64,000 nucleotides of DNA from Deltaproteobacteria bacterium (GTDB lineage: Bacteria; Desulfobacterota; Syntrophia; Syntrophales; UBA5619). The DNA lies in NCBI GenBank assembly GCA_021372695.1, contig JAJFTY010000054.1:1-64000 (forward strand), read 5' to 3'. The position numbers were made by a program, and so were the translations under genes. How positions within the stretch are numbered: the first letter of the stretch is position 1; each line of letters starts with the position of its first letter. The notes below the pieces were generated by a model that was given only the letters and a program-made list of their open reading frames with translations, did no database searches and was not told where the DNA came from. Positions 17,545 to 26,865 of this stretch are shown here, piece by piece.

Positions 17545-18672
17545 ATGTCGAATCCGGGTTATGAACTGGCCAGAGGGGAAGAGGCAGGCGCGAGGGTTTT
17601 CCGTCTGAAGGGGCGGGTCACCCTGGATAACGCGGAGGGGCTCCTCGCCCGCATGGGGGAGGAAATCGCCGCGGGCGATCCTGCGGCGGTCCGGATCGAT
17701 TTGGGCGGTGTATCCTACATGGACGGCGCCGGCGTTCTGACGCTCCTGCGCCTGGAGGAGGCCGTACGGAAGAAAGGGCTCCCCTTCACCCTCGAGGCCG
17801 TGCCGGAGACGATCCAGGGGGTCATGGGGCTGATCGACCGGGAGTCGCTGACCCGGCCCCCGCTCCACGCCGAAACTGGGCCGGGCAGCGTTCTCGAGGT
17901 GCTGGGAACGGCCAGCATCCGGATCGGGCAAGACTTCGTCGCAATGATCTCCTTTCTCGGGGACATGGTGGAGGAGGTCATCGGCCTGATCCGCCATCCG
18001 GGCGAGATGCGCTGGGAGAACGTCCTCTTCTACATGCGGCGCATCGGCGCAGAGGGGCTTCCCATAGTCGGGATCATCAGCATCCTGATTGGCCTCATCA
18101 TCGCGTTCATGTCCTCGCTTCAGCTCAAACAGTTCGGGGCCAACGTCTACGTGGCGTCGCTCGTGGCCGTGGCCATCGTCCGGGAACTGGGGCCCATTAT
18201 GACGGCGATCCTCGTGGCCGGCCGCTCCGCATCGGCTTTTGCGGCGGAGATCGGGACGATGCGGGTCAATGACGAGGTGGATGCCCTGGTGACGATGGGT
18301 TTCAATCCGATCCGGTTTCTCGTGATCCCGAAACTGATCGCGACCATCGTCGTCCTGCCGCTGTTGACGCTCTATGCCGACCTCTTCGGAATCCTGGGCG
18401 GGATGATCGTCGGGGTCGCGGGGCTCGATCTGACGGTTTACACCTATCTCCAGGCGAGCCAGAGGAGCATCACCGTCTTCTTTCTCAACGCGAGCCTGGT
18501 CAAGGCGGCTTTTTTCGCCTGCATCATCGCTTGGATCGGTTGCCAGCGCGGTTTTCAGGTGCGGGGCGGGGTCGAAGAGGTGGGTGCGGCGACCACCTCT
18601 GCCGTGGTGACGTCGATCCTGCTGATCGTGATCGTCGATTCGGCATTTGCCATAGTGCTGCATTACCTTTGA
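17545..18672 (+). CDS. mlaE: Mla-type lipid ABC transporter permease with N-terminal STAS domain
   Basis: Inner-membrane permease of a phospholipid transporter between the inner and outer membranes. Residues 10-95 form a STAS domain (LGGVSYMDGAGVLTLLRLEEA), equal to a fused MlaB; residues 115-375 are the MlaE permease (GEMRWENVLFYMRRIGAEGLPIV, then ELGPIMTAILVAGRSASAFAAEIGTMRVNDEVDAL, the family signature region, and four to five helices). No good ribosome site precedes the ATG at 17545, so the exact start is less certain. Followed by the ATPase, MCE protein and lipoprotein genes. Confidence 0.93.
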   Translation: MSNPGYELARGEEAGARVFRLKGRVTLDNAEGLLARMGEEIAAGDPAAVRIDLGGVSYMDGAGVLTLLRLEEAVRKKGLPFTLEAVPETIQGVMGLIDRESLTRPPLHAETGPGSVLEVLGTASIRIGQDFVAMISFLGDMVEEVIGLIRHPGEMRWENVLFYMRRIGAEGLPIVGIISILIGLIIAFMSSLQLKQFGANVYVASLVAVAIVRELGPIMTAILVAGRSASAFAAEIGTMRVNDEVDALVTMGFNPIRFLVIPKLIATIVVLPLLTLYADLFGILGGMIVGVAGLDLTVYTYLQASQRSITVFFLNASLVKAAFFACIIAWIGCQRGFQVRGGVEEVGAATTSAVVTSILLIVIVDSAFAIVLHYL

Positions 18673-18681
18673 GAGGTGTCG

Positions 18682-19473
18682 ATGGAAGGCAACCCCAGGA
18701 GCGCCCCGGGTGTGGACCCGGCCATCGTGGTCGAGGATCTGACCACCCGCTTCGGCGAGACGACGGTTCTCGAGAGGGTGAACCTCGATGTCTTGCCGGG
18801 GGAGATCCTCTGCATCGTCGGGGAGAGCGGCTGCGGAAAGTCGACGCTGCTCAAACAGATGATCGGGCTTTACCGGCCCGATGCCGGAAAGGTTCTCGTG
18901 GGCGGCGAGGATATTGCCGCCGTCGATGAGGAGTCGCTCAATAGGATCCGCAGAGGGATCGGCGTCCTCTTCCAGTCGGACGCGCTCTTCGGATCGATGA
19001 CGCTGGGGGAGAACGTTGCGCTTCCGCTTTCGGTCTTCAAGGGCATCTCCGCCGAAACCGCAACCCTGATCGTCCGGATGAAACTGGGAATGGTCAATCT
19101 TTCCGGCTACGAGAACCACTATCCTTCCGAGCTGTCGGGAGGCATGAGGAAGCGGGGTGGTCTGGCCAGGGCCATGGCCCTGGATCCTCATATCCTCTTC
19201 TTCGACGAGCCTTCCGCCGGCCTCGATCCGATCAATTCGGCGGAACTGGAAACACTGATCCGGGGAATCAACGCGGGCCTCGGGACGACGATGGTGATCG
19301 TCAGCCACCAGGTCGACCTGGTCCTGAGCGTGGCCCATCGGATCCTGATGCTGGACCGAAGCTCCAGAGGGATCATTGCGGCAGGGTCGCCGGAAGAGCT
19401 CCGGAGAAGTGCAACCGATCCGCGGGTCCGGAAATTCCTTTTCCGTGAAGGGACCGCGGCGGGGAAGAGGTGA
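18682..19473 (+). CDS. mlaF: Mla-type lipid ABC transporter ATP-binding protein
   Basis: ABC ATPase of 263 residues that energises the lipid transporter. Walker A is GESGCGKST at residues 47-55, the signature LSGGMRKR near residue 153, Walker B ILFFDEPSAGLDP, and the switch His in VSHQVD. The ATG at 18682 has GAGAGG five bases upstream and is preferred over the GTG at 18676. It starts 10 bases after the permease stop and ends five bases before mlaD. Confidence 0.95.
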   Translation: MEGNPRSAPGVDPAIVVEDLTTRFGETTVLERVNLDVLPGEILCIVGESGCGKSTLLKQMIGLYRPDAGKVLVGGEDIAAVDEESLNRIRRGIGVLFQSDALFGSMTLGENVALPLSVFKGISAETATLIVRMKLGMVNLSGYENHYPSELSGGMRKRGGLARAMALDPHILFFDEPSAGLDPINSAELETLIRGINAGLGTTMVIVSHQVDLVLSVAHRILMLDRSSRGIIAAGSPEELRRSATDPRVRKFLFREGTAAGKR

Positions 19474-19477
19474 AGCG

Positions 19478-20464
19478 ATGGCCAGAAAAAATTCGCATTT
19501 CATGATCGGTCTTTTCGTGGCGGTGGGGTTGGTGATCGGCGTTGCAGCCATCGTCTGGGTCGGGGCGTCGAAATATTTCGAAGAGGGCGCTTACTATGTG
19601 ACCTATTTCGATGAATCCGTCCAGGGGCTGCAGGTCGATTCGCGGGTGAAATACCGCGGCGTGGACATCGGAAAGGTGCAGAGCATCGGCGTCGCCCCCG
19701 ACCACAAGCTGGTCGAGGTGGTCATGAAGATCGATCTCTACGGCGAATCGGCGAGAAATCTCGTCACTCAGCTTCGGGCCGCCGGGATCACGGGGATCGT
19801 CTTCATCGAGCTGGACCGGCCCTCCACGGATGAGCAGACCCTGATGCCGCCGCCGGGCATGGAGGTCCACTACCCGGTGATCGCCTCCCAGTCCTCGCAG
19901 ACCAAGCAGATCATCACCGGCATGGACAAGATCATGGGCCAGATCCAGGAGGTCGATCTCAAGGGAATTTCCGATCAGATCAAGGCAACCACGCGGGCGC
20001 TGGAAATCCTGCTTTCCGGGAAACAGATGACGGGCATCCTGGCGAAGCTCGATTCAGCAGCGGGCCATCTCGACCAGGGATTGCAGCGGATCGACCGGCT
20101 CATGGCCGAGGGGCGGGTCGAAGGCCTTCTGGACGGGGCAAAGCAGGGAGTCGGTGAGGCCACGCAGGGACTCCAGGAGGCCCGCAAGACGATTTCCGAT
20201 CTCCGGGAACTGGTGGCGACGGTCCGGCGAGAGGTCGAAAGCCTCAAGGCGCCGGAAATAGCCGACCGGGTCGCACGCCTGCTTCATGAGATCGACCGCA
20301 GGACGCGTGGAATGAAGACGGATTTCGAGCGGACTACCGAGGATATCCGGCAGGCGGCGGACAGCCTCAAGCTTCTTCTGGACCGTCTGAACGAAAATCC
20401 ATCGGACCTGATTTTCAGTGAGGCGCCGGATAGCGAGAGCGTGCAGGGGGAGGTGCGGCGATGA
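19478..20464 (+). CDS. mlaD: MCE-domain substrate-binding protein (MlaD type)
   Basis: Periplasmic lipid-binding subunit of 328 residues anchored by one helix (residues 9-31). Residues 38-120 form the MCE domain (GLQVDSRVKYRGVDIGKV). The rest is a long helical region (residues 140-310) that in relatives forms a tube or tail contacting the outer-membrane partner. AAGAGGTGAAGCG precedes the ATG at 19478. Its stop overlaps the next start by four bases (ATGA). Confidence 0.94.
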   Translation: MARKNSHFMIGLFVAVGLVIGVAAIVWVGASKYFEEGAYYVTYFDESVQGLQVDSRVKYRGVDIGKVQSIGVAPDHKLVEVVMKIDLYGESARNLVTQLRAAGITGIVFIELDRPSTDEQTLMPPPGMEVHYPVIASQSSQTKQIITGMDKIMGQIQEVDLKGISDQIKATTRALEILLSGKQMTGILAKLDSAAGHLDQGLQRIDRLMAEGRVEGLLDGAKQGVGEATQGLQEARKTISDLRELVATVRREVESLKAPEIADRVARLLHEIDRRTRGMKTDFERTTEDIRQAADSLKLLLDRLNENPSDLIFSEAPDSESVQGEVRR

Positions 20465-21096
20465 TAAAGAGGATCGGGATCTTTCTGCTTTTGGTCGGTC
20501 TGCTCTCCGGATGTTTCGGGGGTGGGGGAAGAACGCCCTTCATCCGTCAGTATGTGCTGGAATACGCGCCGCCGCCGGCGGCCGAGGGGATGAGGCCCGC
20601 CGCTGAAGAGACGGTCCGCGTGGAGCGGTTCCTTGCGGACCGCATGTTCATGGGACAGGATATGCTTTACCGGCAGGGTCCGTACCGGCGGGATGCCTAT
20701 CCTGCACAGCGCTGGCGCGTCAGTCCCGGGAACATGGTGACCGAGTTTCTCCGGCGGGATCTCCGCGAGTCGGGTCTCTTCGCCGCGGTGCTCTCGGATC
20801 GGGACGCCGATGACGCCCGTTTCTCCCTGACCGGGGGGGTGGAGCAGTTCATCGAAAGCCGTGAGGCAGCCGGCCGAAAGGCCCTCCTGACGGTGACCGT
20901 GACACTGATCGATCTCTCGAAAAAGGAGACCGCGCATCTCGTGGTCTTTCAGAAGAGCTACCGTGCCGAGGCGGCGATGACCGGGGAGGGCGGGGCGGCC
21001 CTGTCCGGTGCGATGAGCCTGGCGATGTCCGACCTGTCGCGCCAGGTCATCGCGGACGTCGCCGCCGCCCTGGCCTCCCGGACATCCCTTAAATGA
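20461..21096 (+). CDS. ABC-type transport auxiliary lipoprotein (PqiC/YmbA-like)
   Basis: A 211-residue outer-membrane lipoprotein. The lipobox LLSGC places the lipidated Cys at residue 18. The mature part fits the ABC_trans_aux family (YVLEYAPPP near the start, RVERFLADRMFMGQDMLYR, then alternating strands and ending in a helix with SDLSRQVIADVAAAL). In MCE systems such proteins (PqiC) support the transporter at the outer membrane. Last gene of the mla group; its end is followed by a dispersed palindromic repeat. Confidence 0.88.
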   Translation: MIKRIGIFLLLVGLLSGCFGGGGRTPFIRQYVLEYAPPPAAEGMRPAAEETVRVERFLADRMFMGQDMLYRQGPYRRDAYPAQRWRVSPGNMVTEFLRRDLRESGLFAAVLSDRDADDARFSLTGGVEQFIESREAAGRKALLTVTVTLIDLSKKETAHLVVFQKSYRAEAAMTGEGGAALSGAMSLAMSDLSRQVIADVAAALASRTSLK

Positions 21097-21130
21097 TCCG
21101 CCAGTCTTTCAGCGAGGCTTTGAGGTCGGT

Positions 21131-21287
21131 GATCCCGGAAGCGCGCGCACTGGAGATTTTCCGGGGTACCCTGCACCCACAGCGGAGCGACCGCAAAGAC
21201 GACTGTCTGAGCGCGGAGCGCGAGTTGCGTCTTTGCAGCGAAGCGAGGAGTTGCAGGGTCGGAAAAGGTCCAGCGCGCGGGGGGATC
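21131..21287 (-). repeat. Dispersed palindromic element, full copy A
   Basis: A 157-base intergenic element. Its reverse complement matches 56298-56452 at roughly 85 % by eye, nearly identical in the centre. It is bounded by GATCC and GGGATC ends. Nested inverted repeats: CTGGAGATTTTCCG near the left end against its imperfect partner near 21260-21274; ACCCTGCA (21168-21175) with TGCAGGGT (21252-21259); GCAAAGACG (21193-21201) with CGTCTTTGC (21228-21236). It can therefore fold into one long hairpin. It lies between the convergent mla lipoprotein gene and the PilB-like gene. No ORF is seen in it. Confidence 0.85.
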
Positions 21288-21329
21288 ACGAAGACAAAGC
21301 TGCGCAAGGATTCCGAAGATTGAATCTGC

Positions 21330-23627
21330 CTATTTGATGCAGACGCGGCGCACCTGCTTGAAATCGGTGACGCCCTGGATGGCCTTCAGGATGCCGTCCT
21401 GCAGAAGGGTGGTCATCCCCTCTTCCATCGCCAGATCCCGGATCACCTCGACGGTCTCATGCTTCTGGATGAGCCGCTTGATCCCGTCCGTGGCGATGAT
21501 GAGTTCGTGGATCCCCATCCGCCCCTTGTACCCCGTCTTGTCGCAGAGATCGCACCCCTTCGGCCGGTAGAGCATGAATTTGTCGTCGTAGGGCATGTTC
21601 AGCTGCAGAAAGTGTTGCTCCCCGTAGCTCTGGACGATCTCGTCGTACTCCTGGAGGCTGGGGTGGTAGGCCTCCTTGCACTTCTTGCAGAGGGTCCGGA
21701 CGAGCCGCTGTGCCAAAATCCCCAGGAGCGCGTCGGCGAAATTGAGCGGATCGATCCCCATGTCGAGGAGGCGGACGATCGTCTCCGGTGCGCTGTTGGT
21801 GTGCAGCGTGCTGAAGACGAGATGGCCCGTGAGCGAGGCTTCGACGCCCGTCTTGGCCGTTTCGAAATCGCGCATCTCGCCGACCATGATCACGTCCGGG
21901 TCGGCGCGGAGGAAGGCGCGCATGGCGGCCGCGAAATCGAATCCGATTTTGGCCTGCACCTGCACCTGACGCAGACCGTACTGCGTGATCTCCACGGGGT
22001 CCTCGGCGGTCCAGATCTTGCGGTCGGGCTTGTTGATCTCGTGGAGGGCGGCATGCAGGGTGGTCGTTTTCCCGGATCCGGTGGGACCGACCACCAGGAT
22101 CATTCCGTAGGGCTTCTCCAGGATGCTCCTGAGCTCCTTGAAGTTGCGCGGCAACATGCCCATGGCGGTGAGCGGCAGGGTATCCCCGGCCTTGGCCAGG
22201 ATACGCATCACGACGTCCTCCACCCCGCCCGCGGTCGGGATCGTGGCCACACGGAGTTCCATATCCTCTCCGCCCGGCTTGCGGAACTTGATCTTGCCGT
22301 CCTGGGGGAGACGCCGGACCGTGATGTCGAGGTTCGACATGATCTTGATCCGCGAGATCACGGCGGCGCGGTAGCTGTAGGGGAGCGTCTGATAGATCGC
22401 GCAGTCTCCGTCGACCCGGTAGCGGACCTCGACGTTCTTCTTGGCGACGTTCGGCTCGATGTGGATATCGGAGGCGCGTTTGGCCTGGGCGTCGAGGATG
22501 ATCTTGTTGACGAGTTGCATGATCACGCTGTCGGATTCGGAGAGGGCATCGGGATCCTCATCGTCCAGTTCCTGATCCTCGGCATCCAGTTTCCCCAGAA
22601 TTTCGGTGATTGAGGTCTCGTCTTCGGGGGACTGGAAGAAATAGTTGATGAACTTGATGATGTCATCCGCCAGGGATACGTCGTAGCGGACCGCCTTCGT
22701 CTTCAGCAGGTTTTCGATCATGTCCCGCTTCAGGATGTTGTTCGGATCGTCGACGATGATGCGGATGATGCCGTCTTTCTTTTCCAGCGGCACCCAGAGT
22801 TCCCGGCGGAGGTAATCCCGCTTGAGCGTGGAAAGCAGGTCACCCGGGATCGGAATCCGGTCCGTGAACGGGACGAACTTGCACCGGAAGAACTCTTCGA
22901 AGGAGCGGCCGATATCGTCGCGCGAAATCCCGTATTTTCTCATCAGGAAGACTTCGATCGTCTCCTTGGCCTCGCGCGATTCCTCCCAGGCGCTGTCCAG
23001 CTCCTCCTCCTTCAGGAGGTCGTGGGTGATCAGATAGTCGAAGCGGGTCTTGCGCCGCCTTGCGTAGCGCTCCTGATTGTAGAAGGCGACGCCCAGCACG
23101 TCCGAGATCTCCTCCAGAAAGCCCTTCTCGTCTTCGGAGAATTTGCCGGAACCCGCTTTCTTGTTCAGGATCTGGACGACGCCCATGAGGGTCTTGTTGT
23201 GATAGATCGGGGCCGCCAGGATCTGTTTCGTCCGGAAACCGCTCTTCTTGTCCCAGCTCAGGTCGAAAGAGAGCTCCTTGTCGATCCCCTTGATCTCCCC
23301 GACATCGTAAGCGTCGCCGATGTTGACGACCCTCCCGTTGTTGGCCACGTAGCCGGCGATGCTCTTGTTGTTGATGGCGACGCGGATCTCCTTGACCTGG
23401 GTGCCGCTCAGGAACATGGAGTAGATCTCGTTCCGCGGCCGGTCCACCACGTAGATGGTCATGGAGTGGGCGTTGAAAAGGTTCAGAATTCCATCTTTCA
23501 GATCGACGAGGATCTGTTTGAGGTTGGGTGCGGCGTGGATCCGGTTGGTGATGTCGAGAAGAGCCTGGCGAATGTGCAGCTTCGCCTCGAGCTCCGAAAT
23601 CTCTATGTTTTTGAGTGGATCGATCAT
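21330..23627 (-). CDS. GspE/PilB-family ATPase with N-terminal GAF domain
   Basis: Secretion or type IV pilus assembly ATPase of 765 residues. A GAF sensor domain occupies about residues 10-165 (NLKQILVDLKDGILNLF; IAGYVANNGRVVNIGDAYD). A degenerate MshE/PilB N-domain follows near 190-330. The ATPase core has Walker A GPTGSGKTTT near residue 512, an Asp-box (AEDPVE), Walker B (LRADPDVIMVGEMRD) and a His-box (TGHLVFSTLHTNSAPE). A four-Cys zinc site (CKKCKE, CDLCDKTGY) is near residue 670. The start at 23627 has GGAG seven bases upstream. No other pilus genes are near. The GAF domain suggests ligand control of assembly. Confidence 0.92.
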   Translation of the reverse strand: MIDPLKNIEISELEAKLHIRQALLDITNRIHAAPNLKQILVDLKDGILNLFNAHSMTIYVVDRPRNEIYSMFLSGTQVKEIRVAINNKSIAGYVANNGRVVNIGDAYDVGEIKGIDKELSFDLSWDKKSGFRTKQILAAPIYHNKTLMGVVQILNKKAGSGKFSEDEKGFLEEISDVLGVAFYNQERYARRRKTRFDYLITHDLLKEEELDSAWEESREAKETIEVFLMRKYGISRDDIGRSFEEFFRCKFVPFTDRIPIPGDLLSTLKRDYLRRELWVPLEKKDGIIRIIVDDPNNILKRDMIENLLKTKAVRYDVSLADDIIKFINYFFQSPEDETSITEILGKLDAEDQELDDEDPDALSESDSVIMQLVNKIILDAQAKRASDIHIEPNVAKKNVEVRYRVDGDCAIYQTLPYSYRAAVISRIKIMSNLDITVRRLPQDGKIKFRKPGGEDMELRVATIPTAGGVEDVVMRILAKAGDTLPLTAMGMLPRNFKELRSILEKPYGMILVVGPTGSGKTTTLHAALHEINKPDRKIWTAEDPVEITQYGLRQVQVQAKIGFDFAAAMRAFLRADPDVIMVGEMRDFETAKTGVEASLTGHLVFSTLHTNSAPETIVRLLDMGIDPLNFADALLGILAQRLVRTLCKKCKEAYHPSLQEYDEIVQSYGEQHFLQLNMPYDDKFMLYRPKGCDLCDKTGYKGRMGIHELIIATDGIKRLIQKHETVEVIRDLAMEEGMTTLLQDGILKAIQGVTDFKQVRRVCIK

Positions 23628-23650
23628 GGTGTCTCCGTTTGCGGCGATGT

Positions 23651-23673
23651 GGCGGAATGCATGGGATTCCGCC
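23651..23673 (-). other. Hairpin between glyS and the PilB-like gene
   Basis: Perfect 8-bp inverted repeat GGCGGAAT/ATTCCGCC with a 7-base loop, in the 109 bases between glyS and the downstream ATPase gene. No T-run, so it is a possible mRNA processing or stabilising structure and not a clear terminator. Confidence 0.35.
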
Positions 23674-23736
23674 AGCCCGGTCAAACGACTATGGTGGAAC
23701 GCTAAACCAGAATCGATAATAATTCAATATGAATCG

Positions 23737-25809
23737 TCATGTTTCCGTGACGATCCGGGAAAAATCGGCGACGTCGTGGAAGAGGGTGGAGATCTCCTCC
23801 AGCAGGGAGAGCCGGTTGAAGCGGATCTTCTCATCCTCCGCCATGACGAGAACCGTTTCAAAAAAAGCATCGACCGGTTCCCGGAGCCGGGCCAGTTCTC
23901 CGAACACACCCCGATAGTCCCCCCGCGCGATGAGCGCGAAAACCTGCTCGCGGATCTTCAGAAAGGCCCCATGGAGATTCCGCTCCTCGATCCCGGCAAA
24001 GAGGGCAGGATCGACGGTGCCGTTCTGGAAACCGCGGATGATGTTGACCACCCTTTTGAAGGCGATGGCCAGCGGCTGAAAGTTCGGGTCGGACTTGAAG
24101 GCGGCCATGGCCCTGATCTTCTCCTCCGCGGTGACGAGGTTTTGAACCCCGGTTGCCAGGACCGCGTCGACCACGTCATAGGGGCGGCCCTGGGCGATGA
24201 GCTGGTTCTCGAAGCGGCTCCTGAAGAATTCAAGCACCGCGGCCTGGGTTTCGGCGGCGGGGCGCTTCAGCAGAGGGCCTAGGATGGCGAGGCTCCGGTC
24301 GATCAGGGCGTCCAGCGGCAGGGGGTAGCGCTTCGCCAGGATGATGTTGATGATGCCGAGCGCCTGGCGCCGCAGGGCGTAGGGATCGGCGGTTCCCGTC
24401 GGGATCAGGCCGACGCCGAAAAAGCCGACGATCGTATCCGTCTTGTCGGCGATGCTCACGGCGGCCCCTTCGTCGGTTTCGGGCAGATCGCCGCCCGCCG
24501 CGGTGGGCAGGTAGTGCTCGTAAATGGCCTGGGCCACGATGGGATCCTCGCCGGCCAGAAGGGCGTATTCCCGGCCCATGATTCCCTGAAGCTCGGTGAA
24601 TTCGCAGACCATCTGCGTATCCAGGTCGGCCTTGGCGAGCAAGGCCGCGCGGTCGACACGGGCCGCGATCGCCGGATCGATCTGCTCGGCGATCCAGGCC
24701 GCGAGCTTGCGGAAACGCATCACCTTTTCGTAGGAGGTTCCCAGCAGGGTGTGGAAGACCACCTTCCGGAGCCCCTCCACGCGCTCCCCGAGGGGGATCT
24801 TCCGGTCCGACTCGAAGAAGAAGCGCGCGTCGGAGAGCCGGGCGCGGATCACCTTTTCGTTTCCCCGCTTCACGACCGCAGGGTCCCGGGCCAGGGTGTT
24901 GTTGACCGTCAGGAAGTGGGGGAGGAGTGCTCCTTTTTCATCCACGACGGGGAAATATTTCTGGTGCGACATCATCGTGGTGATGAGCACCTCCTTCGGA
25001 AGGTTCAGGAACTCCCGGTCGAAATCCCCGCAGACGACGGTCGGGTATTCGGTCAGGAAGGTTACCGTTTCGAGCAGTTCCTCCGACGGGAGGACCCGGC
25101 CGCCGGCGGCGCAGGCCGCCTTGGCCGTCTCGGCACGGATGATTTCCTTCCGCTCCTCGGGATCGACGATGACGAAAGCGTCGTGTGTCTTGGTCAGGTA
25201 CTCCCGCAGGTCGGCCACCGGGAAGGCGGCGGGGCTCATGAAGCGATGGCCGCGGCTCCAGTTGCCGCTTTCGAGATTGGCGATCCGGAAGGGGATGACT
25301 TGGCCGCCGTAGAGGGCGAGGATCCAGTGGATCGGCCGTGCGAAGCGGAAGTCGAGGTCCGACCAGCGCATCGATTTGCGGAAGGGGATGTCGCTCACGA
25401 TCTTGGTCAGCAGCGCCGGGAGGAGCCCTTCGGTCGCCTCGCCCGAGATCTTCTTCCGGGCGCAGACATACTCCCCCTTTTCGGTTTTGACCCGCTCCAG
25501 CTTCGCGACGTCGATCCCCTGGCCTCTGGCAAAGCCGACGGCAGCCGGCGCAGGTTTCCCCTCCTTGTCGAAGGCGACCCGCACGGCCGGTCCCAGCTTT
25601 TCGATCACCTGGTCCTGCTGCTTCTCGCCGACGTCATCGACCGAGAGGAAGAGCCGGCGGGGGGTTCCCATCGTCCGGCTCCCTCCGTGGGGGATACGGT
25701 TCGCCGCCAGCTCCCGGCGGGCAATCTCTTCCAGGTCCTTCAGCGCCTTCGGCAGGAAGGCGGCCGGGATCTCTTCGGTTCCAATTTCCAAGAGCAGTTC
25801 CTTGCCCAT
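23737..25809 (-). CDS. glyS: Glycyl-tRNA synthetase, beta subunit
   Basis: Beta subunit (690 residues, family about 690) of the bacterial alpha2beta2 glycyl-tRNA synthetase; it binds tRNA. The N-terminus LLLEIGTEEIPAAFLPKAL is typical. The central region carries MSHQKYFPV and FVIVD strands, and an HD-like region includes KADLDTQMVCEFTELQG(I)MG; a C-terminal DALR-type anticodon region follows. The ATG at 25809 is used, with GGAGAAC upstream. It follows glyQ on the same strand after 89 bases. Confidence 0.97.
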   Translation of the reverse strand: MGKELLLEIGTEEIPAAFLPKALKDLEEIARRELAANRIPHGGSRTMGTPRRLFLSVDDVGEKQQDQVIEKLGPAVRVAFDKEGKPAPAAVGFARGQGIDVAKLERVKTEKGEYVCARKKISGEATEGLLPALLTKIVSDIPFRKSMRWSDLDFRFARPIHWILALYGGQVIPFRIANLESGNWSRGHRFMSPAAFPVADLREYLTKTHDAFVIVDPEERKEIIRAETAKAACAAGGRVLPSEELLETVTFLTEYPTVVCGDFDREFLNLPKEVLITTMMSHQKYFPVVDEKGALLPHFLTVNNTLARDPAVVKRGNEKVIRARLSDARFFFESDRKIPLGERVEGLRKVVFHTLLGTSYEKVMRFRKLAAWIAEQIDPAIAARVDRAALLAKADLDTQMVCEFTELQGIMGREYALLAGEDPIVAQAIYEHYLPTAAGGDLPETDEGAAVSIADKTDTIVGFFGVGLIPTGTADPYALRRQALGIINIILAKRYPLPLDALIDRSLAILGPLLKRPAAETQAAVLEFFRSRFENQLIAQGRPYDVVDAVLATGVQNLVTAEEKIRAMAAFKSDPNFQPLAIAFKRVVNIIRGFQNGTVDPALFAGIEERNLHGAFLKIREQVFALIARGDYRGVFGELARLREPVDAFFETVLVMAEDEKIRFNRLSLLEEISTLFHDVADFSRIVTET

Positions 25810-25898
25810 CAACGTTCTCCGATTCTATTTGATGCCCGCGCATGGATCCGCGGGACTTGTTGCAATGTGAAGCCGGGAGAAGAAGACCCTCTCCCGTC

Positions 25899-26771
25899 CT
25901 ATTTCCGGTTCAGCAGGGGGTACCCCATCGCCTCTCTCTGGCGGAGGTAAGCTTCGGCGCTCAACCGGGCCAGGTTCCGCACCCGGCCGATGTAGCTCGT
26001 CCGCTCGGCCACGCTGATCGCCCCCCGGGCGTTGAGGAGGTTGAAGGTGTGCGAGCATTTGAGGCAGTGGTCATAGGTCGGGAGCACCAGCCCCTTTTCC
26101 GCCGTCCTTACCCCTTCGGCTTCATACATGTCGAAACGCTGCCTGAGCTGGGGGATATCGGCGGTCTCGAAATTGTAGACGGACCACTCGACCTCGCTCT
26201 GGTGGTGGACGTCGCCGTATTTGATCCCCTGGGTCCACTCGAGATCGTAGACGTTGTCGATTCCCTGGATGTACATGGCGATCCGCTCGGTGCCGTAGGT
26301 CAGCTCCGCGCAGACGGGGCGGCAATCGAATCCCCCGACCTGCTGGAAGTAGGTGAACTGGGAAATCTCCATCCCGTCGAGCCACACCTCCCAACCGAGG
26401 CCCCAGGCACCGACGGTGGGCGACTCCCAGTCGTCCTCCACGAAGCGGATGTCGTGCTCCAGCGGGTCGATGCCGAAGCTCCTGAGCGAGTCCAGGTAGA
26501 GCTCCTGGATGTTCTCGGGGGAAGGCTTCATGATGACCTGGTATTGATAGTAGTGCTGGAGCCGGTTCGGGTTTTCGCCGTAGCGGCCGTCCGTGGGCCT
26601 CCGGGAGGGCTCCACGTACGCCACGTTCCAGGGTTCGGGTCCCAGAGCCCGCAGAAAGGTGGCCGGATTGAACGTGCCCGCCCCCTTCTCGACGTCATAG
26701 GGCTGCTGGATGATGCACCCCTGTCCCGCCCAGTACCGTTCGAGGGCAAAGATCAATTCCTGAAAAGTCAC
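25899..26771 (-). CDS. glyQ: Glycyl-tRNA synthetase, alpha subunit
   Basis: Catalytic alpha subunit of 290 residues (family about 290-300) with the class II aminoacyl-tRNA synthetase fold. Conserved parts: [48 protein letters not shown] (motif 2 with the catalytic Arg), and [16 protein letters not shown]. The start is a GTG with AAGGAGG six bases upstream. It lies 93 bases after recO on the same strand. Confidence 0.97.
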   Translation of the reverse strand: MTFQELIFALERYWAGQGCIIQQPYDVEKGAGTFNPATFLRALGPEPWNVAYVEPSRRPTDGRYGENPNRLQHYYQYQVIMKPSPENIQELYLDSLRSFGIDPLEHDIRFVEDDWESPTVGAWGLGWEVWLDGMEISQFTYFQQVGGFDCRPVCAELTYGTERIAMYIQGIDNVYDLEWTQGIKYGDVHHQSEVEWSVYNFETADIPQLRQRFDMYEAEGVRTAEKGLVLPTYDHCLKCSHTFNLLNARGAISVAERTSYIGRVRNLARLSAEAYLRQREAMGYPLLNRK

Positions 26772-26865
26772 ATTGCCTCCTTGTGGATCGATAGCGTGTT
26801 ATTTCTTGATATCATGGAACTTTTACGGCGAGGTTCTTAACATGCCGGCCCGCTGCCTGTCAACA

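Noticed and set aside
17383..19551. Open frame of 722 codons opposite the mlaE-mlaF genes
   Set aside because: Shadow of the coding strand; spans two real genes and the gap between them, with no homology that I can see.
21131..21287. CRISPR array or tRNA-like cluster
   Set aside because: The region is one nested inverted repeat, without regularly spaced direct repeats or a cloverleaf.
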